Source: Reyranella sp. (lineage in GTDB: Bacteria; Pseudomonadota; Alphaproteobacteria; Reyranellales; Reyranellaceae). From it: 64,000 bases of DNA. The stretch covers positions 1-64,000 of the forward strand of contig NZ_JAFKJN010000023.1 in assembly GCF_017305915.1 (NCBI RefSeq). The letters are read 5' to 3'. Made by a program: the position numbers and the translations under genes. A model generated the notes under the pieces. The model saw nothing but the letters and a program-made list of their open reading frames with translations, had not been told where the DNA came from and did no database searches. Positions 17,228-25,409 of the stretch are shown in pieces; the stretch's first letter is position 1; every line of letters starts with the position of its first letter.

Positions 17228-18262
17228 TCATTTGGGCGTGTATCCCTGCTTGCCGGTGAACAGGAAGTTCGCCGGGTCGCGCTCGATCTTGGTGGCGATG
17301 ATGTTGAGGTTCGAGGTGAGCTGGCGCAGCTCGCGGATGGCGTAGGAGAGCTCGACCAGCCCGTTCTCGGAGAACTGGCGGATGCCGCCCTTGCTGTCGG
17401 CGACCAGCCGGTTGAGCTGCAGCGCGGCGCCGTCGATGTTGGACAATGCCTTCTGCGCCTCGACCAGCGTCTTGCGCAGGTCGCTCGGCTCCTTGCCGGC
17501 CAGCGCCTTCCTGGTCTCGGCATCCTGGGGGCCGAACTCCATGGCGATCAGGTTGAGCCGGTCGGCGGCGTCGTTGAGCTTGGCGAAGGTCTTCTGGAAC
17601 TCGGCCATCGCCTTGGGCAGTTCGGCCAGCGTCTGCTGGATGTTGGTGTCCTGCTTGGCGATGCCGGCGAGGGTCGTGTTGAGGCTGCGCAGCGAATCGC
17701 TGACCGCCTGGATGTTGTCGGGATTGAGCAGCTCGTTCAGCCGGTCGACCGTGGTGCCGGCCTTGGACAGGAGCTCCTGCGCCGAGGTCGAGGTGACCTG
17801 CAGGAACGAGGCGCCCTCGCGGATCTCGGGGTACGGCTTGTCGCCCAGCTTCTTCTTGGGTTTCACCTGGTCGATGTCGACGCGGCCGACGATCTGCACG
17901 AAGGCGGCGCCGGCGATGAACGGCTTCTCGAACACCGCGTAGGAGCGCTCGCGGATGTCGATTTGGGAATCGACCGCGACCGTGACCTGGATCTTCTCGG
18001 AGAGCCGCTCGCGGCCGGTGCTGCGCTGGGTATCGACCCGCGAGGTCAGCGCGATGTCGTGCACGCGGCCCACCCGCAGGCCGCGATAGTAGACCGGCGA
18101 GTCCTGGGTCAGGCCCTGCACGTCGCTCGAGAACAGGATCACGTAGTAGGCGTACGAGGTCTGGTCGCCGGCGCGCAGCTTCCAGATCACGAAGCCGACG
18201 ACGGCGGCGATGAACAACATCATCGCCGCACCGATCAGGACGTAGGGCGAGCGCTTTTCCAT
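17228..18262 (-). CDS. MlaD/Mce-family substrate-binding protein
   Basis: The periplasmic lipid-binding component of an Mla-type ABC system. The 344-residue protein has an N-terminal membrane anchor (about 8-28), an MCE domain (about 40-125, with VYYRGLRVGRV) and a long alpha-helical C-terminal half (150-320) suited to hexameric tunnel formation. It is much longer than E. coli MlaD because of this helical part, as is common in alphaproteobacteria. It lies in the operon order permease, ATPase, MlaD-like, lipoprotein. Confidence 0.9.
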   Translation of the reverse strand: MEKRSPYVLIGAAMMLFIAAVVGFVIWKLRAGDQTSYAYYVILFSSDVQGLTQDSPVYYRGLRVGRVHDIALTSRVDTQRSTGRERLSEKIQVTVAVDSQIDIRERSYAVFEKPFIAGAAFVQIVGRVDIDQVKPKKKLGDKPYPEIREGASFLQVTSTSAQELLSKAGTTVDRLNELLNPDNIQAVSDSLRSLNTTLAGIAKQDTNIQQTLAELPKAMAEFQKTFAKLNDAADRLNLIAMEFGPQDAETRKALAGKEPSDLRKTLVEAQKALSNIDGAALQLNRLVADSKGGIRQFSENGLVELSYAIRELRQLTSNLNIIATKIERDPANFLFTGKQGYTPK

Positions 18263-18278
18263 GAACCGTTACCGTACT

Positions 18279-19109
18279 CTACGCCTGCTTGAGCGCTGCC
18301 CGGCCGCGCGGACCGTGGAAGTATTCCCGCACCCAGGGATGATCGTAGGCGAGCATTTCTTCCATCGTACCTACCACGACGCGCTTGTCGAGCAGGACGG
18401 CGATGCGGTCGCACACCGCGTGGAGGCTGTCGAGGTCGTGGGTGACCATCAACACGGTCAGGCCCAGACTTTGCCGCAATTGGCCGATCAGCTCGTCGTA
18501 GTGGGCGGCGCCGATCGGGTCGAGGCCGGCGGTCGGCTCGTCCAGGAACAGGAGCTCCGGATCGAGCGCCAGGGCGCGGGCCAGGCTGGCGCGCTTGCGC
18601 ATGCCGCCCGACAGCTCCGAGGGCTTCTTGTCGCCGGTATCGGGCGGCAGACCGACCAGCGCGACCTTGAGGGCGGCGATCGCCTGCATAAACGGCTCGT
18701 CGAGCTCGGCGTGCTCGCGGATCGGCACGATGATGTTGTCGGCCACCGTGAGGGACGAGAACAGCGCGCCGTCCTGGAACTGCACGCCGATGTGGGCCAG
18801 CAGCCGCTGCTCGGCCTTGCCGTGGACGCCGCGGGTGTTCTGGCCCAGGATCTCGATCGAGCCGCGGGCCAGCGGGTTGAGGCCGATGACGGTGCGCAAC
18901 AGCACCGATTTGCCGGTGCCCGAGCCGCCGACCAGCCCGATGACCTCGCCGCGGAAGACGTCGAGGTCGAGCTTGTTGTGGATGACGTGGTCGCCGAACT
19001 GGGTGCGCACGTCACGCAGCTTCAGCACGACCTCGCGGCCGTCGCCATGATCGACGAGCTGGCCACCCTCCAACGTCCTGCCGGCCGGCGCGTCTTCGTC
19101 TGCGCTCAT
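18279..19109 (-). CDS. MlaF-like ABC transporter ATPase
   Basis: The cytoplasmic ATPase of the lipid transporter (276 residues). It has Walker A GGSGTGKS (61-68), Q-loop FQDGALFSSLTV, the signature LSGGM (166-170), Walker B LLFLDEPTAGLDP (186-198) and the switch His in MVTHDLDSL. FQDGALFSSLTV and the modified signature LSGGMRKR are characteristic of the Mla/Mce class. Its ATG overlaps the stop of the permease gene (ATGA), so subunit synthesis is coupled. Confidence 0.93.
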   Translation of the reverse strand: MSADEDAPAGRTLEGGQLVDHGDGREVVLKLRDVRTQFGDHVIHNKLDLDVFRGEVIGLVGGSGTGKSVLLRTVIGLNPLARGSIEILGQNTRGVHGKAEQRLLAHIGVQFQDGALFSSLTVADNIIVPIREHAELDEPFMQAIAALKVALVGLPPDTGDKKPSELSGGMRKRASLARALALDPELLFLDEPTAGLDPIGAAHYDELIGQLRQSLGLTVLMVTHDLDSLHAVCDRIAVLLDKRVVVGTMEEMLAYDHPWVREYFHGPRGRAALKQA

Positions 19110-20236
19110 ACGTTGGCCAGCAGGAAGATGATGGAGAACACCGCGTCGAGCACGATGACGCAGAAGATCGATTCGACCACCGAGCGGGTGGTGAGCTGGC
19201 CGACGCTCTCGGCGCTGCCGCGGACCTGCAAGCCCTCGAAGCAGCCGATCGCGGCGATGATGAAGCCGAACACCGGCGCCTTGATCATGCCGGTGTAGAA
19301 ATGCCAGATGCCGACCGTGTCGCGCAGCCGGTCGAAGAACTGCACGAGGGTGAAATCGAGATAGATCGTGCAGGCGACTGCGCCGCCCAGCAGCCCGGTC
19401 ATGTTGCCCCAGAAGGCGAGCAACGGCATCGACAGCAACAGCGCCATGATGCGCGGCAGGACCAGCCATTCGATCGGGTTGAGCCCGATCGTGCGCATGG
19501 CGTCGACCTCCTGGTTGACCTGCATGGTGCCGATCTGGGCGGTGAAAGCCGAGCCCGAGCGGCCGGCGACGATGATCGCGGTGAGCAGCACGCCCAGCTC
19601 GCGGAACATGCCGATGCCGACCGCCTCGACGGTGAAGGTCTCCGCACCGAATTGTCTCAATTGCTGCACGCCCTGATAGGCGATCACCACGCCGATCAGG
19701 AAGGTGAGCACGCCGACGATCAGCAGCGCCTTGACCCAGACCTCGAACATCTGCTGCACGACCGTGCCGATACGGAAGCGCTTGGGGCTGAGGCAGGCCT
19801 CGAGGAAGACGACGATGATCTCGCCGACGAAGGCGCAGAGATTGGCAATCTGCTTGCCGAGGTCGATCAGGTCGCGCCCGAGCTCTTCCAGCCAGTGGGT
19901 GAGGAAATCGACGTGCCGCGGCCTGGGCGGCTCGTGCATGTTGTCCTTCACCACCTTGAACAGCTCGGCGTGGCCCGGCTCGGCCGTCTTGACTTCGGCC
20001 TTCGGGCCGCCGGCCAGTTGCAGGATCTCGAGCACGCCCGCGGTGTCGAGGCGCTCGACCTTGGTGGCATCGACCGTACTCGCGGCCGCTTTGGACCCGC
20101 CCGGGGCCGCGCGACGGGCCTTGTCGAGCCGTTGCCGCAGCCCCTTCAGGCTGAACACGGTCCAGGTGCCGCCGACCTCCAGCACCGAGGTGCCGCCGCG
20201 CTCGACGTAGCGGATGGTAGGGTGTGGCTCGGCCAT
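19106..20236 (-). CDS. MlaE-like permease with N-terminal STAS domain
   Basis: The membrane subunit of the Mla-type transporter (376 residues). Residues 1-105 form a STAS-like domain (TIRYVERGGTSVLEVGG, then VDATKVERLDTAGVLEIL), which in E. coli is a separate protein, MlaB. The C-terminal part has about five hydrophobic segments and the MlaE hallmarks IVAGRSGSAFTAQIGTM and VNQEVDAMRTIGLNP. The fusion makes the operon self-contained: STAS-permease, ATPase, MCE protein and lipoprotein. It diverges from the PPK2 gene. Confidence 0.92.
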   Translation of the reverse strand: MAEPHPTIRYVERGGTSVLEVGGTWTVFSLKGLRQRLDKARRAAPGGSKAAASTVDATKVERLDTAGVLEILQLAGGPKAEVKTAEPGHAELFKVVKDNMHEPPRPRHVDFLTHWLEELGRDLIDLGKQIANLCAFVGEIIVVFLEACLSPKRFRIGTVVQQMFEVWVKALLIVGVLTFLIGVVIAYQGVQQLRQFGAETFTVEAVGIGMFRELGVLLTAIIVAGRSGSAFTAQIGTMQVNQEVDAMRTIGLNPIEWLVLPRIMALLLSMPLLAFWGNMTGLLGGAVACTIYLDFTLVQFFDRLRDTVGIWHFYTGMIKAPVFGFIIAAIGCFEGLQVRGSAESVGQLTTRSVVESIFCVIVLDAVFSIIFLLANV

Positions 20237-20308
20237 CGCGTTGGATTAGTCGTCGGCCCCCTCGCTGCTGTCAATCGCCTGTGGCACGATCCGCCGCGGA
20301 GGAACTGC

Positions 20309-21115
20309 ATGAGCAAATGGCCCGTGTTGGACAAGATCAAGTTGATCGACAGTTCTCTGACCGACGAGGAGTACGAGCGTCGCCTGAAGAAGCTGCAGAA
20401 TCAGCTACTGGATCTGCAGGTCCATCACCTGCGGACCGGTGGCCGCGCGATCATCGGCATCGACGGCTGGGATGCCGCCGGCAAAGGCGGCCTGATCCAG
20501 CGCCTGGTGTTCGGGCTGGAACCGCGGTCGGTGCAGGTCTGGCGGATCGGCGCGCCGACGCCCGAGGAACAGGGCAAGCACTTCCTTTGGCGTTTCTGGG
20601 ATCGCGTGCCGGCGCCGCGCAACTGGGCGATCTTCGACCGCACCTGGTACGGCCGCGTCCTGGTCGAGCGGATCGAGGGCTTCTGCAGCAAGGCCGAATG
20701 GCAGCGCGCCTACGACGAGATCAACGAGTTCGAGAAGACGCTGGCCGACTCGGGCGTGCGCTTCGTCAAGCTGCTGGTGCATGTCAGCGAGGAGGAGCAG
20801 AAGAAGCGCATGATCAGCCGGCTCGAGAAGCCGCACAAGCGCTACAAGGTCGGAGTCGAGGACTTCCGCAACATCGCCAAGCGCAAGCAGTATCTCGAAG
20901 CCTACAAGGACATGCTCGACAAGACCGATACCGACCACGCGCCGTGGCATGTCATCGCGACGGACGACAAGCGGCACGAGCGGCTGGCCGGCCTCGAGAT
21001 CGTGGTCGACATCCTGGGCCGCGGCGTGAAGATCGCGCCGCAGGAGCTCGATCCGGAGGTCGCCGCCGGCGCCTTCAAGCTGTGGGGCTGGAAGCCGAAG
21101 AAAGACGAGAAGTAA
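20309..21115 (+). CDS. ppk2: Polyphosphate kinase 2 family protein
   Basis: A thymidylate-kinase-fold phosphotransferase that uses polyphosphate to phosphorylate nucleotides. The single domain of 268 residues has Walker A GWDAAGKGG (53-61), Walker B FDRTWYGRVLVER (109-121) and the lid/helical region KPHKRYKVGVEDFRN. The DRTWYGRVLVER form resembles polyphosphate:AMP phosphotransferases, but the substrate class cannot be settled by eye. The start ATG follows CGGAGGAACTGC, a good ribosome-binding site. The 3' end overlaps the convergent rlmJ by about 40 bases. Confidence 0.9.
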   Translation: MSKWPVLDKIKLIDSSLTDEEYERRLKKLQNQLLDLQVHHLRTGGRAIIGIDGWDAAGKGGLIQRLVFGLEPRSVQVWRIGAPTPEEQGKHFLWRFWDRVPAPRNWAIFDRTWYGRVLVERIEGFCSKAEWQRAYDEINEFEKTLADSGVRFVKLLVHVSEEEQKKRMISRLEKPHKRYKVGVEDFRNIAKRKQYLEAYKDMLDKTDTDHAPWHVIATDDKRHERLAGLEIVVDILGRGVKIAPQELDPEVAAGAFKLWGWKPKKDEK

Positions 21116-21926
21116 GCGCCGGCGTGGCGTCCAGGGCGGCGGCCAGCCACGGCAGCGCCTCGGCCATCGTCTCCTGGAACGTCCAGGGTGGGTTGATCAC
21201 CGCCACGCCGCAGGCGGCGAGCTTGCCCGCGGGCGCCGCCTTCAGGCGCAGTTCCAGGACGAGGGTCTTCAGGCCGGCCAGCGACGCGGTGAAGGCCTCG
21301 ACGGCTTCGTCGTCCTTGATCGGATACCAGATCGCGTAGCAACCGGTGGCGAAGCGGCGCAGCGCCTGCCGGAGAGCGCGCGCCAGCCTGTCGAACTCGT
21401 CGGCCGCCTCGAACGGTGGGTCGATCAGCGCCAGGCCGCGCCGCTCGACCGGCGGCAGCAAGGCCTTCAAGGCGTGCCAGCCGTCGGCCTGGCGGACATC
21501 GACCGCGCGATCGCCGGCGAACTCGCGCTTCAGGGCTAGCACATCCTGCGGATGCAACTCGCAAGCGACGAACCGGTCGCCTGGCCGCAGGCCTGCCCGC
21601 ACCAGCCGCGGCGATCCCGGATAGTGCCGCAGCCCCTCCCCGCGCCCGAACTTGCGATCGTACGCCGCGACGGCCGCCAGATAGCGCGCGACGGCGACCG
21701 GCATGCCGGCGCGCGGCAGCGCCATCAGCCGCGCGATGCCCGCCTCGGCCTCGCGCGTGCGCGCGGCGCGGCCGTCCGTCAGGTCGTAGCCGCCGACGCC
21801 GGCATGGGTGTCGAGTACGAACAGCTTCTTGTCCTTGGCCGTCAGCAGCCGCAGCAGCTCGACCAGCACGACGTGCTTCAGGACGTCGGCGAAGTTGCCG
21901 GCATGGTAGCCGTGTCGGTAATTCAT
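21075..21926 (-). CDS. rlmJ: 23S rRNA (adenine-N6)-methyltransferase, RlmJ family
   Basis: A SAM-dependent enzyme of the family that methylates A2030 of 23S rRNA in E. coli. The 283-residue protein starts with the signature MNYRHGYHAGNFADVLKH, has LDTHAGVGGY (38-47) as SAM-binding region and the catalytic IDPPFE (168-173). The tail of about 20 residues after VINPPW...WLAAAL is Ser/Thr/Ala-rich and is the part that overlaps ppk2. Its ATG overlaps the stop of the upstream archaemetzincin-like gene (ATGA). Confidence 0.92.
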   Translation of the reverse strand: MNYRHGYHAGNFADVLKHVVLVELLRLLTAKDKKLFVLDTHAGVGGYDLTDGRAARTREAEAGIARLMALPRAGMPVAVARYLAAVAAYDRKFGRGEGLRHYPGSPRLVRAGLRPGDRFVACELHPQDVLALKREFAGDRAVDVRQADGWHALKALLPPVERRGLALIDPPFEAADEFDRLARALRQALRRFATGCYAIWYPIKDDEAVEAFTASLAGLKTLVLELRLKAAPAGKLAACGVAVINPPWTFQETMAEALPWLAAALDATPALTSRLSSASSPTA

Positions 21927-22588
21927 CGGACGAGCATGGCGACGGTGTTGCAGGCGCCGAACGGGCGCTCCTTCAGGACACCGGCGACGATCAGCGCTGC
22001 CTTGTCGTCGGGGCAGAACTCGGCCGGCTTATGGTCCAGCTCATCGAGGCTGCGCGGGAAGAGCATGACGCAGCCGTTGGTGCGCAGCCCGGCGAGAAGA
22101 GCGACCGACTTCAGCATCAGCTTGTAGAGGCGATCTCCAGTGACGTCCGAGATTCGCTTGCGCGTCAGCCCGGGTTCGCGCGGCACCAGGCGGACGGTCG
22201 ACATGACGACGTTGAGGTCGCCGTTCAGCTTGGTGCTGGAGAACACGTAGTTCAAACCTTCGACCTTGAGGTCATAGGGCAGGATCAGATAGCGGAAGAC
22301 ACGGCCCTCGCCCATCGTCGCTTGCGCGAACGACCGGCTCACCTTGTCCGGATCGAGCTGGGTCGGTGTGGCGAGATAGCTGCGGTAGAGCGGCAAGTCG
22401 CTGCCAGTCGCCCGCACCGGCGCGACCAGGACCCGCCCCAGCTCGCACACCAGCCCTTCGACGAAGTCGGCATCCTGCTGCGGCATGTCCTTGTGGACGT
22501 GGATCACGACTTCGTCCGGCGGGACGAGCTTTTGCGCGGAGGCGTTGCTCGCCCACATCGCGAGCAACAGAACCAGCCAATACTTCAT
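21923..22588 (-). CDS. Secreted archaemetzincin-like protein lacking the zinc motif
   Basis: A 221-residue protein with a signal peptide (1-18, cleaved near NASA-QK). The layout resembles archaemetzincin (M54) proteases: GLNYVFSSTKLNGDLNVVMSTVRL, then R-K, a helix, then CVM (173-175), a segment LDELDHKPAEF and FC (191-192). Where the family has HExxHxxGxxxC, this protein reads KSVALLAGL (160-168), so all zinc-binding His and the catalytic Glu are missing. The final CxxC is reduced to CPDD. I infer a non-catalytic relative, perhaps a binding protein. It is translationally coupled to rlmJ. Alternatively it is an unrelated family with chance similarity. Confidence 0.6.
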   Translation of the reverse strand: MKYWLVLLLAMWASNASAQKLVPPDEVVIHVHKDMPQQDADFVEGLVCELGRVLVAPVRATGSDLPLYRSYLATPTQLDPDKVSRSFAQATMGEGRVFRYLILPYDLKVEGLNYVFSSTKLNGDLNVVMSTVRLVPREPGLTRKRISDVTGDRLYKLMLKSVALLAGLRTNGCVMLFPRSLDELDHKPAEFCPDDKAALIVAGVLKERPFGACNTVAMLVR

Positions 22589-22648
22589 GGCGATGAGTTT
22601 ACCCGGGGCACGCTTCGTGCTTCAAACCAATGCGCATAGGGGGACCGC

Positions 22649-23587
22649 ATGGCCACGCACGAGCTTCATTCCTCGCCCGAGACCTGCCACTGGGGCTATT
22701 TCGACTGCAAGCTGCCGCCCCAGCTACGCATCAAGTCGGGCGACGTCGCCACCATCCACTGCCTGTCGGGCTCCAAGGACATCCTGCCCGAGCCGCCGAT
22801 GAACGTGCTGCCCGAGCATCGCGAGGTCCTGGCCAAGCTCACGCCTCACCTCGGCCGGCACATCCTGACAGGCCCCGTGCATGTCGAGGGCGCCGAGCGC
22901 GGCGACGTGCTGGCGGTCGAGGTGCTCGACATCAAGTTCCGCACCAACTGGGGCTGGAACGTCCAGCGGCCGCTGGCCGGCACGCTGCCGGAGGATTTCC
23001 CCTTCTACAAGCTGACCCACATCCCGATCGATTCGAACCGCGGCGTCTGCACCCTGCCGTGGGGGCTCGAGGTCGAGCTGCGGCCGTTCTTCGGCATCAT
23101 GGGCGTGGCGCCGCCGGCCGAATGGGGCCAGTGCAGCTCGATCGAGCCGCGCGCCTTCGGCGGCAACATCGACAACAAGCATTTCCAGGTCGGCACCACG
23201 GTCTACTTCCCGGTGTTTGCCGAGGGCGGCCTGTTCTCGACCGGCGACGGCCACGGCGTGCAGGGCGACGGCGAGGTCAACCTGACGGCGCTCGAGACCA
23301 ACCTCTCCGGCACCTTCCGCTTCACCGTGCGCAAGGACATGAAGCTCACCAACCCGCGCGCCGAGACGGCGACGCACTGGATCACCCACGGTTTCGATCC
23401 CGATCTCGACGACGCCGCCAAGGAGGCGCTGCGCGACATGATCCGCCTGATCAGCGCCAAGACCGGCCTGGCGGCGTCGGACGCCTACATGCTGTGCAGC
23501 CTGCAGGCCGACCTTCACGTCACCCAGACGGTGGACGGCAACAAGGGCATCCACTGCATGATCGAGAAGAAGCTGATCGGCGGGTAA
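22649..23587 (+). CDS. Acetamidase/formamidase family protein
   Basis: Hydrolyses short amides such as formamide or acetamide to the acid and ammonia, by family. The 312-residue protein has the conserved GPVHVEGAERGDVLAVEV (75-92), the metal-site segment GDGHGVQGDGEV (199-210) and the C-terminal DLHVTQTVDGNKGIHCMI. The start ATG has AGGGGG upstream. It is convergent with an MFS gene across only four bases. Some members act on other amides, so the exact substrate is open. Confidence 0.88.
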   Translation: MATHELHSSPETCHWGYFDCKLPPQLRIKSGDVATIHCLSGSKDILPEPPMNVLPEHREVLAKLTPHLGRHILTGPVHVEGAERGDVLAVEVLDIKFRTNWGWNVQRPLAGTLPEDFPFYKLTHIPIDSNRGVCTLPWGLEVELRPFFGIMGVAPPAEWGQCSSIEPRAFGGNIDNKHFQVGTTVYFPVFAEGGLFSTGDGHGVQGDGEVNLTALETNLSGTFRFTVRKDMKLTNPRAETATHWITHGFDPDLDDAAKEALRDMIRLISAKTGLAASDAYMLCSLQADLHVTQTVDGNKGIHCMIEKKLIGG

Positions 23588-23591
23588 CCGA

Positions 23592-24800
23592 TCAGGCCGG
23601 TTGCGGCGCCGAACGCTGCGGCACCGGGGCCGAGGGGAAGGCGAGCGCGATCCCGGCGGCGGCGAGCCCCATGATCAGCGAGCCGAGATAGAGCCAGCCG
23701 TAGGTCCCGAAGGTGTCGAAGATCCAGCCGCCGACCGCCGGTCCGAGCGACATGCCGAGGCTGGCGATCAGCGAGCTGGCGCCGATCACGGTGCCCATGA
23801 TGCGCATCGGGAAGTATTCGCGGGCGATCACGGCATAGAGCGGCATGACGCCGCCGTAAGCCAGGCCGAAGACCACGGCGACGGCGTAGAACTCGCCGAT
23901 CTGCCGGGTGAAGTAGTAGGCGCCCGCGCCCAGCGCCTGGACGACGAGCGCGAAGATCACCGTCTGCTTGGCGCCGAACTTGTCGCCGGCGAGGCCGAAC
24001 AGCAGGCGGCCGCCGAGGCCGGCCAGCCCCTCGATGCTGTAGATCGACACCGCCGTCAGCGCGGGGATGCCGCAGGCGATGGCGTAGCTCACGGTGTGGA
24101 AGATCGGTCCGGAGTGGGTGGCGCAGCAGAAGAAATAGGTGAGCCCGAGGATGATGAACTGCGGCGAGCGCAGCGCCTGCCCCACCGTCATGCCGGGATC
24201 GGCGCCGCCCGGCGTCGCCGCCATGCCGGGAGCGGTTTCCGGGGCACGGCGCATGAACAGCGCCGCGGGGATCATCAGGACCCAGCAGACAATCGCGATG
24301 ATGAGCTGCGCGCTCCGCCAGTCGTGGCTCGTCAACAGCCAGCTGGCGAGCGGCGAGATCGTCATCGGGCCCATGCCCATGCCGGCCGACACCAGCGAGA
24401 CCGCGATGGCACGGTGCTTGTCGAACCAGCCGGTGACCGTGGCCATGGTCGGCGCCAGCACCGCCCCGGCCGCGATGCCCACGATGACGCCGTAGACCAG
24501 CTGGAACTCGAGGAGGCTGCTGGCCTGGCTCGCCAAGGCGAGGCCCGCGCCGCTCAGCACCGCGCCCGCCAGCACGACCGGCCGCGGCCCGTAGCGGTCG
24601 GTCAAAGCGCCCCAGCCGAAGGCCGCGATGCCCATCGTCAGGAAGTCCAGGGTCATCGCCGTCGAGATGCCGGTGCGCGACCAGCCGGTCGCCTCCGACA
24701 TCGGCTGCAGGAACACCGCCAGCGAGAACAACGCGCCGATCGCGACGCAGCCCATCATCGCGCCCGCCGCCACTATGACCCAACCGTACTGGAGCCTCAT
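23592..24800 (-). CDS. MFS transporter (first of a paralogous pair)
   Basis: A 402-residue twelve-helix major facilitator. The N-terminus YGWVIVAAGAMMG, the loop GALTDRYGPRPVVLAG (helix 2-3 motif A) and GWSRTGISTAMTLDFL place it with the monocarboxylate/oxalate-formate antiporter-like branch. Its closest visible relative is the MFS at 25410, which shares helix after helix (for example YGWV at the start, DRYGPRPVVL versus DRWGTRPVVL, SAGMGMGP versus SAGMGMSP), so the pair arose by duplication. A strong palindrome lies just upstream of the start. The proximity of an amidase suggests transport of a small organic acid, as inference only. Confidence 0.88.
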   Translation of the reverse strand: MRLQYGWVIVAAGAMMGCVAIGALFSLAVFLQPMSEATGWSRTGISTAMTLDFLTMGIAAFGWGALTDRYGPRPVVLAGAVLSGAGLALASQASSLLEFQLVYGVIVGIAAGAVLAPTMATVTGWFDKHRAIAVSLVSAGMGMGPMTISPLASWLLTSHDWRSAQLIIAIVCWVLMIPAALFMRRAPETAPGMAATPGGADPGMTVGQALRSPQFIILGLTYFFCCATHSGPIFHTVSYAIACGIPALTAVSIYSIEGLAGLGGRLLFGLAGDKFGAKQTVIFALVVQALGAGAYYFTRQIGEFYAVAVVFGLAYGGVMPLYAVIAREYFPMRIMGTVIGASSLIASLGMSLGPAVGGWIFDTFGTYGWLYLGSLIMGLAAAGIALAFPSAPVPQRSAPQPA

Positions 24801-24819
24801 GTTCCGGCCTCCTTGAAGG

Positions 24820-24843
24820 ATACTTAACTAATAAGTTAAGTAT
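24820..24843. promoter_or_regulatory. Perfect AT-rich palindrome (likely operator) upstream of the first MFS gene
   Basis: Perfect 10-base inverted arms, ATACTTAACT and AGTTAAGTAT, flank a 4-base AATA. It begins 20 bases before the ATG of the minus-strand MFS gene, where it would overlap the promoter. Its A+T content contrasts strongly with the surroundings. The size and symmetry suit a MarR-, TetR- or PadR-type dimer; no such regulator is encoded nearby. Confidence 0.7.
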
Positions 24844-24882
24844 TAGCCGGACCCGGGCTGCCGTCAAGCCCGCTTCAAGCCC

Positions 24883-25395
24883 TTACTTGCCGGGCGGCGG
24901 GACGATCCTCATGACGAAGACGGCGGGTGTCTGGGTCGGACCGAACGGGCCCGCCACCTTGTGCTGGACCGGCGGGATGCTGCGCAGGAAGGCGACGATC
25001 GCCTGGGCATCCTGCGGCGTCAGGTTGGCGAAGGCGTGATAGGGCATGATCGGCGCCAGCATGCGGCTGTCGGGCCGCGTGCCTTTCTGGATCGCCGCGA
25101 CGACCTGCGCGTCGGTCCAGTTGCCGAGCCCGGTCTCCTTGTCCGGCGTCAGGTTGGGGCCGACGAACACGCCCATGCCCGGCAGCTCGAAGCCGACATC
25201 GGAGCCGCCGAGATAGCGCGCCATGTCGGGCTTGCCGAGGAAGTAGCCCGGCGTGTGGCAGTCGTGGCAGCTCGCGATGGTGACGAGGTACTTGCCGCGC
25301 GCCACCGCGGCGGGGTCGGCGGCCTGCACTACAAGTGGCGCGACGAAGGGCGCGCACACGGCGGCCAACACCGCGGCGACGGTTTTGGTGTTCAT
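24883..25395 (-). CDS. Periplasmic c-type cytochrome
   Basis: A 170-residue protein with a signal peptide (about 1-25, cut near VQA-AD) and one haem c site, CHDCH (43-47). A probable axial Met lies in the RMLAPIMPYHAFANLT segment. The phrase NLTPDKETGLGNWTDAQVVAAI is typical of small cytochromes that accept electrons from membrane or periplasmic dehydrogenases. It lies between the two paralogous MFS genes, 14 bases after the second one. Its redox partner is not obvious in this operon. Confidence 0.9.
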   Translation of the reverse strand: MNTKTVAAVLAAVCAPFVAPLVVQAADPAAVARGKYLVTIASCHDCHTPGYFLGKPDMARYLGGSDVGFELPGMGVFVGPNLTPDKETGLGNWTDAQVVAAIQKGTRPDSRMLAPIMPYHAFANLTPQDAQAIVAFLRSIPPVQHKVAGPFGPTQTPAVFVMRIVPPPGK

Positions 25396-25409
25396 CGGTC
25401 TCCCCTGGT

